This document shows, one piece after another, positions 7,653-12,594 of a stretch of 12,594 bases of DNA (position 1 is the stretch's first letter; the number at the start of each line of letters is the position of its first letter). Under the pieces are notes generated by a model that was not told where the DNA came from, made no database searches, and saw nothing but the letters and a program-made list of their open reading frames with translations. The DNA comes from an uncultured Bacilli bacterium (lineage in GTDB: Bacteria; Bacillota_I; Bacilli_A; RF39; UBA660). The stretch is taken from the NCBI GenBank assembly GCA_944333305.1, contig CALVKV010000034.1, positions 1-12,594 on the forward strand, read 5' to 3'. The position numbers were made by a program, and so were the translations under genes.

Positions 7653-7685
7653 CAAAAAGATATTGCCTAAACAACATCTTTTTTA
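7653..7685. terminator. Bidirectional terminator overlapping a stop codon
   Basis: AGATATTG and CAACATCT pair over 8 bp (one G-T) around a 6-base loop that contains part of the TAG stop of the upstream 695-residue protein. A/T runs flank both sides. It separates that gene from the ABC transporter unit. Confidence 0.65.
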
Positions 7686-9754
7686 TTATTTTTCTTATAA
7701 ATTCTAACCATCTTCTTAACTTTTCTCTCATTATTTTTCAAAACAGAGCTAGGTAAATATTTTTCTCTATTATTTAAAGTAACTAATAACTCACTAAGTT
7801 CTTCTTCTACTTTAGTAATATCATAAACTCCATCTTGAACTCTATGAATAGTAGTTAAAAGATATAAACCTAAAAACTTACTACTATCAAGCTCTAACTT
7901 ACCACTGGTTGGAACATAATAAGCATCATATACTTCATCCAATATATCAAATACCCTATGAGCTTCCTTTTTAGGTATATCAATTAATTTATCACAAACA
8001 GCATTATGATTAATTCTAACTAAGTCCTTACCATTTTCTAAGTAAGCTTTATATATAAAAGGCATATTATTATTAACAAAACTCTTAGTAATATCTTTAT
8101 TTAAAATACTATCAGTAAAATCTTTAATACCATCTTGACTATAATAAATATCATCAATATTTCTAGAATCTTTTATTCTTTTAAATACACTAAACAAATC
8201 TTTAATACGAGGATTATCCACATAATTACCTAAATCTTGATTAGAATACTCTTCACTTATATTAACAACAGAAGAAGTTACTCTAACATCACTTATTTTA
8301 TTATTACTAAATATTGTATAAACAAATGTCATAGCAGGATAAAAAGAATTAAGTTCAAATCTAGGTAATTCTATATCATTGTTTTTCATCTCTTCATAAA
8401 TTAAACTATCATCCTTTATAAAGCTAGCAGTATCTAAAATATGAATTTTTAAAATAATATTATCATCACTACTATAATCAACTGAAAAGGCATAATTAGA
8501 AATATTATTAAATTTGAAAGCAGGAAATACACTATAACCATTCTTTAAATAAGAATTTGACACATCAACCATTCTATATTTAAGAGAAGATAGTTCTTCT
8601 AGAACTTTGTCATCTACTTTCTCTTCTTTAATTTCTATATTATCCATACTATCTGCAATAAAATCTATATCATCAAACACTTTCTCACTATTATTATAGT
8701 TTTTAGAAATAATATAATCTTTAAAAGTAACTAATAACAAACTAAAATCAAGTTTCTCCTGTTCACTAAAAAATGGTCCTAAAGATAAATTCAAACTAAG
8801 TAATTCTTTATAAAAATCCGGCTCTACATAAGGTAATCCTTGATTAACCAACTTTAATTTATAATTTTCTATAAATTTATCTAATAACAAGAACACAAAA
8901 TGTTTATCATTTTTTCTTGCACATGCAAAATTAGGAATATATCTCATAAGTTTACTAATATATGTATAATTAGCATCATTATCTATTAATTCTGCTAAAA
9001 TATCATAATAAGCACTTGTGTCTTCATCTATAGGTTTATACTTAACTGGCTTTAATTTTTCAAATATTTTAATTAATCTTCTTAAAAAGTCTTTCTCTAT
9101 TGAAGCATAAATTGACCCCTTACCTATTGACCTAATCTTATTTCGAGAAACATCTATAGCAAGTACACTTAATGTTAATAATTCTTCCTCACTTAAAGTA
9201 TCAGTCCTTTTTAAAAGTTTCTCTATTTCAATAGGTAATTCATATTGCAAGCCAGATGAATATTCATCCATAAACTTACTAGTTCTAATATCGTATAAAA
9301 AGCTCCCAAACAGCTCACCAACAACTGGTTCATTAAATTTCAATAATTCACTATAATCTGTATATAAATCTGTATCTGTAACTTTATCATTTTTAAGTTT
9401 AGATGAAGTTGCAATTAAAGATTTCTTTCTTATCGTATCAGAACGAGTTAAAGCCTCATGTAATTCTTCTAACCTTCCAACATACTCACTTTTATAGTTA
9501 CTTAATTTTTCTAATGTACCTTTAACCTCTTTTAAAGCTTCTCTATATTTAGAAACACTTCTATAATCATTTCTTTTCTTATAATAGTTAATAATATTAA
9601 CTAAGCCATTAATTTCTTTACGTAAATTACCATCTACTTTACTAAGAACATCATAACTAATAATATCATCAAACATATCACTACTACTATCTAACACTTC
9701 TTCTAAATGTGCCATAATATAATTTACATTGTTTTCTACTTCAATATTTTTCAT
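7667..9754 (-). CDS. Unrecognised 695-residue protein with a degenerate RNB-like domain
   Basis: No signal peptide or membrane helix is visible, so the protein is probably cytoplasmic. The start at 9754 follows GGGGGT; an in-frame TTG lies at 9766 within that site. Residues 1-110 are helical and probably coiled coil (LRKEINGLVNIINYYKKRND region), and 130-390 is mostly helical. Residues 405-575 resemble the RNase II/R catalytic (RNB) domain. NYAFSVDYSSDDNIILK matches the 'DDAISI...L' strand, IHILDTASFIKDDSLIYEE matches 'VHIADVSxxVxxGSxLDxEA', and NNNMPFIYKA matches 'NNLPFIYRxH'. The aspartates of the DxxxxDxDD metal site read NNISNY here, and the C-terminal RRYPDLxVHR motif is missing. I therefore infer a catalytically dead RNB relative, perhaps an RNA-binding protein. 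It has its own extended -10 promoter. The homology is recalled by eye, not searched. Confidence 0.6.
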   Translation of the reverse strand: MKNIEVENNVNYIMAHLEEVLDSSSDMFDDIISYDVLSKVDGNLRKEINGLVNIINYYKKRNDYRSVSKYREALKEVKGTLEKLSNYKSEYVGRLEELHEALTRSDTIRKKSLIATSSKLKNDKVTDTDLYTDYSELLKFNEPVVGELFGSFLYDIRTSKFMDEYSSGLQYELPIEIEKLLKRTDTLSEEELLTLSVLAIDVSRNKIRSIGKGSIYASIEKDFLRRLIKIFEKLKPVKYKPIDEDTSAYYDILAELIDNDANYTYISKLMRYIPNFACARKNDKHFVFLLLDKFIENYKLKLVNQGLPYVEPDFYKELLSLNLSLGPFFSEQEKLDFSLLLVTFKDYIISKNYNNSEKVFDDIDFIADSMDNIEIKEEKVDDKVLEELSSLKYRMVDVSNSYLKNGYSVFPAFKFNNISNYAFSVDYSSDDNIILKIHILDTASFIKDDSLIYEEMKNNDIELPRFELNSFYPAMTFVYTIFSNNKISDVRVTSSVVNISEEYSNQDLGNYVDNPRIKDLFSVFKRIKDSRNIDDIYYSQDGIKDFTDSILNKDITKSFVNNNMPFIYKAYLENGKDLVRINHNAVCDKLIDIPKKEAHRVFDILDEVYDAYYVPTSGKLELDSSKFLGLYLLTTIHRVQDGVYDITKVEEELSELLVTLNNREKYLPSSVLKNNERKVKKMVRIYKKNNKKDVV

Positions 9755-9784
9755 AATTACCCCCAACTACTAAAACATAACCTT

Positions 9785-9793
9785 AGTATAACA
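9785..9793 (-). promoter_or_regulatory. Extended -10 promoter of the 695-residue protein gene
   Basis: TGTTATACT on the minus strand fits the extended -10 consensus and lies about 30 bases before the ATG at 9754, just after the terminator of the spore-protein operon. No good -35 is present. Confidence 0.5.
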
Positions 9794-9800
9794 CAATCTT

Positions 9801-9828
9801 AAAAGAAAAAAAGACTTTTTTAGTCTTT
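9801..9828 (-). terminator. Intrinsic terminator of the Coat F operon
   Basis: AAAGACT-AAAAA-AGTCTTT forms a perfect 7-bp stem on the minus strand, followed by a T-rich run (TTTTTCTTTT). It begins within the stop codon of the 104-residue Coat F protein gene. Confidence 0.75.
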
Positions 9829-10141
9829 ATCCATTTAAATCCATAAATTCTTGATTTAAAGTTTGATATTTACTAGATATTTTATTAGCATCAGCTTGTT
9901 CTAATACATACCAACCTTTACGAAACATAAGTTCATAAACTTCTCTTTGTAAAGATGAATAAGTATTAAACATCTCTTTATATTCTTCATATAACTCTTC
10001 ACAAGAAGCTTCAGTTAAACTAACAGCATAGTTTTTAACTAATTGTTTTAAAGTACTAAGTAATGATGAAATATAATCTTTATCATTTAAAGTCATACCT
10101 GTAGGAGTCTCAACTTTAGGATTCTTAATTTGATTATTCAT
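9827..10141 (-). CDS. Coat F (CotF)-family spore coat-like protein
   Basis: The 104-residue protein matches the Coat F domain pattern. It has a short lead, the LNDKDY start of the first helix (18-23), a helix with NYAVSLTEASCEELYEEYKEMF, and the C-terminal FRKGWYVLEQAD (73-84) followed by KI. Proteins of this family (CotF, YhcQ) are small helical bundles in the spore coat or made during sporulation; the role here is inferred from family only. The start codon overlaps the end of the preceding gene by 8 bases, with GGGGAGGT upstream inside that gene, so translation is probably coupled. The neighbour is a second, divergent member of the same fold group. It is the last gene before the terminator. 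Confidence 0.82.
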   Translation of the reverse strand: MNNQIKNPKVETPTGMTLNDKDYISSLLSTLKQLVKNYAVSLTEASCEELYEEYKEMFNTYSSLQREVYELMFRKGWYVLEQADANKISSKYQTLNQEFMDLNG

Positions 10142-10361
10142 TGTTACCTCCCCTATTTAAAATATCTAAGATTTTACTAATATTACCTTGAAATACATTA
10201 CTAGACCTAGTAAGCATATCCTTAATCTCACTATCAGTAACACTATTAATGGCATTACTAGTACTCTTATAAGCACCATAATTCCAATTAAACATATCAC
10301 TTAAATAATCTAAATCTTTACAACTAATAATATTTGGTACTACTTCATAATTATTTTCCAT
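10134..10361 (-). CDS. Small Coat F-like helical protein
   Basis: The 75-residue protein opens MENNYEVVPNIISCKDLDYL and continues SDMFNWNYGAYKSTSNAINSVTDSEIKDML. That is the 'IIStKDl.Yl.DmfnWN...K...' helix pair seen in small Coat F/ferritin-like spore proteins. It lacks the GWYVLEQAD half, so it could be a half-length relative that pairs with the downstream 104-residue protein. The ATG at 10361 is chosen because GGGAGGAAA lies directly upstream; the open frame extends further up but without a better ribosome binding site. It overlaps the next gene by 8 bases. Family assignment is fairly good; its role in spores is inferred. Confidence 0.72.
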   Translation of the reverse strand: MENNYEVVPNIISCKDLDYLSDMFNWNYGAYKSTSNAINSVTDSEIKDMLTRSSNVFQGNISKILDILNRGGNNE

Positions 10362-10390
10362 ATATTTTCCTCCCAACATTAATATGAACA

Positions 10391-10423
10391 AAAGAAAAAA
10401 AACTATACATTAAGTATAATTTT
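10391..10423 (-). terminator. Possible internal terminator or attenuator
   Basis: Directly at the stop codon of the 97-residue gene, AAAATTATAC and GTATAGTTTT pair over 10 bp (one T-G) with a 5-base loop, followed by eight T residues on the minus strand. It lies between this gene and the Coat F pair, so readthrough would be partial or the pair may have its own promoter. Confidence 0.55.
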
Positions 10424-10715
10424 ATTTAATAGCCTTTAATCTATGTTTAATCTCTAAAATTAAATCCATCGGTGCATTATCCATTTTATTCAAAACAAGT
10501 AAAGCATCTTGTAACTTAGTCTTAACAGGAACAGTATCTTTAATTTTTTCAACCTCAGAAACAAAATCAAAATTAGAACTTGGATTCTGTTTAACAAAAT
10601 CTCTAATATAATTTTCTATATCTTTTAAAACATATTCTTTTAAATTATAAGTATCCATTTCCATAACTCCAAAATATCCACTTATCATATATCTATAAAC
10701 ATCTTCTATTATCAT
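10422..10715 (-). CDS. Unrecognised 97-residue protein
   Basis: I do not recognise this protein. It is soluble and predicted mostly helical, with an N-terminal half MIIEDVYRYMISGYFGVMEM and a charged C-terminal half ending LILEIKHRLKAIK. No motif, signal or membrane helix is visible. The start has a good GGAGGG about 5 bases upstream. It precedes two Coat F-like genes, so a sporulation-related role is possible by position only. A terminator-like hairpin at its stop argues that it may be transcribed largely on its own. Confidence 0.75.
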   Translation of the reverse strand: MIIEDVYRYMISGYFGVMEMDTYNLKEYVLKDIENYIRDFVKQNPSSNFDFVSEVEKIKDTVPVKTKLQDALLVLNKMDNAPMDLILEIKHRLKAIK

Positions 10716-10755
10716 TTTATCCCTCCACCCAAATCATATCAAATAAATAATAACA

Positions 10756-10784
10756 ATTCTACCATATTTGACTATTTAATATTC
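10756..10784 (-). promoter_or_regulatory. Possible sigma-E-like sporulation promoter
   Basis: GAATATT (10778-10784, minus strand) fits the sigma-E -35 consensus KMATATT. It is followed at 14 bases by GGTAGAAT, which matches CATACAAT at 5 of 8 positions. It sits about 40 bases upstream of the 97-residue gene. A sporulation sigma would fit the Coat F genes, but the -10 is weak. Confidence 0.25.
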
Positions 10785-10808
10785 ATACTCTACCACCAAT
10801 TCAATATT

Positions 10809-10850
10809 AAAAAGAAAACTTATACTTATATTGAAATAAGTTTTCTTTTT
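10809..10850. terminator. Strong bidirectional intrinsic terminator
   Basis: A perfect 15-bp inverted repeat (AAAAAGAAAACTTAT and its complement, 12-base loop) with A/T runs at both ends follows the stop of the WG-repeat-like protein gene. Confidence 0.85.
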
Positions 10851-10857
10851 ATTATCT

Positions 10858-11745
10858 CTAATTATATCTCTTATCATTATTCATTTTCCTAAAAACTTTA
10901 GGTGGTAAAAGAATTTCAATAATTTCTCCATTTGTATCTATCTTTACACGAGCAGATGAATTATACCGGTCACCTGGGAATATAACAACTGTTGCAACAC
11001 CATCATCTATAAAAGGGGTTGCCCCAAAAAACCTTGGTGATAATTTCTTTGCATATTCATCATAATTTTCAGGATTAGTCATAATTTTTTTTCTATCTAT
11101 ATAACCATATTTACCTTCATATTTAACAAGAGCTCTACTATAACTAAAATTCACTGCCATATCAAAACAAACTGGTGTAATATCATTACCACTTAATATA
11201 TCTTTATAGCCAAACTTTAAAACTTTAGAATAATTTAATAAACCTACTATACAAGTATCCTCAGTTCCAAATTTAATCTCATCATACATAGGATAAATAA
11301 CTAATAAACCATCTCTATTAATTAATCCATAATTAAAGCTATAACTTTGAGGTATTATATCTTCTATAGTTTTAGTAGGAGATTCATAATTATAATATTG
11401 TTTATAATAAGGCCCAATATTAAATGGTCCATCAGGAGCTTCAGTAATTTTAACTTTAGTATCACTTAAATCAAAATGAGAAAGAATTCTATTATAATAT
11501 TCCTCACCATCTTTTTTAATACCAATAATAATATCACCAAACTTATTTAAGAAATAATTATCAAAGAATTGAATTCCCGATAGATTGCCTTTTGAATCTA
11601 ATATGGTTACAATACCATTTTTATCTGCAATAGTAAATTTTATTACTTTTTTTGTTTCATTATTAACTACAATTTCTTTTTCTACTCTAATAATTAAATT
11701 ACCATTATTTAATTCTTCAACAATCTCTATATTTCGATTAAACAT
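10858..11745 (-). CDS. WG-repeat-like beta protein
   Basis: The 295-residue protein has no signal peptide or membrane helix. It appears to be a beta-rich repeat protein. YGLINRDG followed by VIYPMYDEI (139-157) and KYGYIDRKK followed by SPRFFGATPFIDDGVATVV (212-253) fit the WG repeat ('G.yGyId..G.....p.fd.a..F..g.a.V'), in weakened form. An additional FTIADKNGIVTILDSKGN stretch (37-54) may be another copy. WG-repeat proteins have no single known function and are thought to be binding scaffolds. The ribosome binding site GAGGAGGG is strong. Only 47 bases separate it from the broken HD gene upstream and no terminator lies between, so they were probably one operon. Confidence 0.7.
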   Translation of the reverse strand: MFNRNIEIVEELNNGNLIIRVEKEIVVNNETKKVIKFTIADKNGIVTILDSKGNLSGIQFFDNYFLNKFGDIIIGIKKDGEEYYNRILSHFDLSDTKVKITEAPDGPFNIGPYYKQYYNYESPTKTIEDIIPQSYSFNYGLINRDGLLVIYPMYDEIKFGTEDTCIVGLLNYSKVLKFGYKDILSGNDITPVCFDMAVNFSYSRALVKYEGKYGYIDRKKIMTNPENYDEYAKKLSPRFFGATPFIDDGVATVVIFPGDRYNSSARVKIDTNGEIIEILLPPKVFRKMNNDKRYN

Positions 11746-11792
11746 ATAAAACCCTCCTCAAAAAATATAATAACACACTTAATAATAATATT

Positions 11793-12376
11793 CTACAAAT
11801 TATCTTTTATACTAGGAAATAAATCATAAAAATACTTTTTTAACTTACAAGTCTCTTCAATATGATAATGTGTCTTCTTATAAACACCATGTCTTAGTAA
11901 TAAATCTATCATTCGTTTATCAACAGTTAAAACTTTATCAGTACACATCAAATCACATAAGTTTATTATTTTATCATATATAGAATACTCTTCTTTTATA
12001 TAATTTTTTACAAACTCATAATTTGGACTATTTTTATCAATTTCTTCTCTATTACTTGAAGTGCATTCTACATCATTATTTAAAAAAGAATGTTTCACAC
12101 AAATACCAGCATATTCATCATCATAACCTAATGATTTTATATAATTATATCCATAAACTCATGTGCAAAAACTTCATCTTTTCCATAGTTAAACTTTTTA
12201 CCTATATCATGAATATATCCTAAAGTTTTTGCATAATCTTCATCTAAATTAAGTGCCTTTGCTATTACTCCTGCAGCATTGCCAACACAAATAGAATGTT
12301 CAATAAAATAATCATTATCAACTTGATTGTGTATATTTTCTAATATTAACAATGTTTTTTCACTTGAAAGTTTCAT
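11793..12376 (-). pseudogene. HD-domain phosphohydrolase, frameshifted
   Basis: Two minus-strand frames join into one HD-family metal-dependent phosphohydrolase of about 194 residues. The first frame (12376-12137) gives 79 residues: FIEHS with His27, GYIHDIGK with His56-Asp57 and AHEFM with His72. It then stops at a TAA shortly after Met75. The second frame continues with YNYIKSLGYDDEYAG, a further His in VKHSF, and INLCDLMCTD, whose Asp would be the last metal ligand. The switch lies at about 12149-12152. Restoring one base (for example ATG-GGA-TAT) gives a continuous HEFMGYNYIK. All HD ligands are present, split over the two frames, so the break looks recent or is an assembly error. HDIG-type proteins hydrolyse phosphate bonds in nucleotides; the substrate is unknown. 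AGGAGAA precedes the ATG. The WG-like gene follows. Confidence 0.82.
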
Positions 12377-12414
12377 ACTTTATTCTCCTAACCTCAAAAA
12401 TCGAACTTCATTAC

Positions 12415-12446
12415 TATTTGATAACCTATATATAGGTTATCAAATA
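12415..12446. repeat. Perfect 32-bp palindrome, probable operator
   Basis: The half-site TATTTGATAACCTATA is followed directly by its exact reverse complement, with no spacer. It lies 39-70 bases upstream of the HD start codon and covers the -10 position expected from a TTGAAA at 12457-12462. A dimeric or tetrameric repressor site is the simplest reading. Confidence 0.6.
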
Positions 12447-12462
12447 TATAAAGATATTTCAA
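12434..12462 (-). promoter_or_regulatory. Possible promoter of the HD gene
   Basis: TTGAAA (12457-12462, minus strand) is followed after 17 bases by TAACCT (12434-12439), a weak -10 inside the 32-bp palindrome. The -35 is good and the -10 poor, so a protein bound at the palindrome would block or assist it. Confidence 0.3.
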
Positions 12463-12488
12463 AAAAAATCAATCCTTTTGATTGATTT
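12461..12488 (-). terminator. Intrinsic terminator upstream of the HD gene
   Basis: AAATCAATC-AAAAG-GATTGATTT forms a perfect 9-bp stem on the minus strand followed by a run of eight T (the last three of the stem included). It would end a transcript coming from the right edge, or attenuate a leader of the HD gene. Confidence 0.78.
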
Positions 12489-12593
12489 AATTATATATAA
12501 AAAAGTTAATTACTAATTGGTGCCGTTGAGGAAGTTATCTACAACTTTTACCAAAGGTAATTGATGTATGAATCAATCACTACATACATTATA
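12489..12593 (-). ncRNA. Candidate structured small RNA or leader
   Basis: On the minus strand a TATAAT (12588-12593) at the edge could start a transcript near 12580. The next bases form three abutting short hairpins: 12560-12577 (ATTGAT/ATCAAT), 12548-12560 (TTACC/GGTAA) and 12532-12547 (AAGTT/AACTT). A less AT-rich single-stranded stretch with CTCAACGGCACCA follows, then the terminator at 12461-12488. No frame longer than about 15 codons is open here. I cannot match it to a known RNA class, and a -35 box would lie outside the window. Confidence 0.3.
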
Positions 12594-12594
12594 A

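Noticed and set aside
12023..12223. Plus-strand open frame of 66 codons
   Set aside because: It lies antisense to the HD gene, with a His/Tyr/Ile-rich translation and no ribosome binding site.
12514..12521. CGGCACCA on the minus strand, like a tRNA 3' end
   Set aside because: No T-loop TTCRA precedes it and no matching acceptor strand exists in the window, so it is not a tRNA; the identity with the end of tRNA-Thr covers only a few bases.
1..12594. CRISPR array, transposase gene or IS inverted repeats
   Set aside because: No regularly spaced repeats, no transposase or integrase frame and no terminal repeats were seen; the only mobile-element gene is the relaxase fragment.

Overview
The window is a very AT-rich stretch that reads best as the chromosome of a low-GC member of the Bacillota. 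Support comes from strong AGGAGG-type ribosome binding sites, a c-di-AMP synthase/YbbR operon, a YuzA-like DUF378 protein, Coat F-type spore proteins, and normal use of TGG for Trp with TGA as a stop. A gut Erysipelotrichales/RF39-like Bacilli lineage would fit, but that placement is a guess. Almost everything lies on the minus strand; only the small DUF378 gene is clearly on the plus strand.

Left edge (1-750): the N-terminal part of a MobV/Pre-type plasmid mobilisation relaxase runs off the window. It has a good ribosome binding site but an ATT where ATG should be. Next to it is a short lipoprotein gene that looks like the first third of a LolA/GerS-like lipoprotein, abruptly replaced by unrelated codons. 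Together these suggest the junction of an integrated mobilisable element with a host gene. A divergent DUF378 membrane protein follows (861-1067), then a strong bidirectional terminator.

Core block (1105-5240 and on to 7583): a clean sigma-A promoter drives a small membrane protein, the diadenylate cyclase CdaA and its regulator CdaR (four YbbR domains). glmM, which often follows, is absent. Upstream are a GNAT acetyltransferase behind a tRNA-Thr(CGT) gene, and a two-gene unit of a fused MacB/FtsX-type ABC transporter and a class I methyltransferase.

Right half (7667-12376): a 695-residue cytoplasmic protein carries what looks like a degenerate RNase II/R (RNB) domain without its catalytic aspartates. 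Behind it is a small operon with a 97-residue orphan and two Coat F-like spore proteins. Next come a WG-repeat-like protein and, upstream of it, an HD-domain phosphohydrolase gene split by an apparent one-base deletion. The HD gene is preceded by a perfect 32-bp palindrome, an intrinsic terminator and a run of three abutting hairpins behind a TATAAT box. That arrangement could be a small RNA or an attenuated leader, and I could not match it to a known RNA class.
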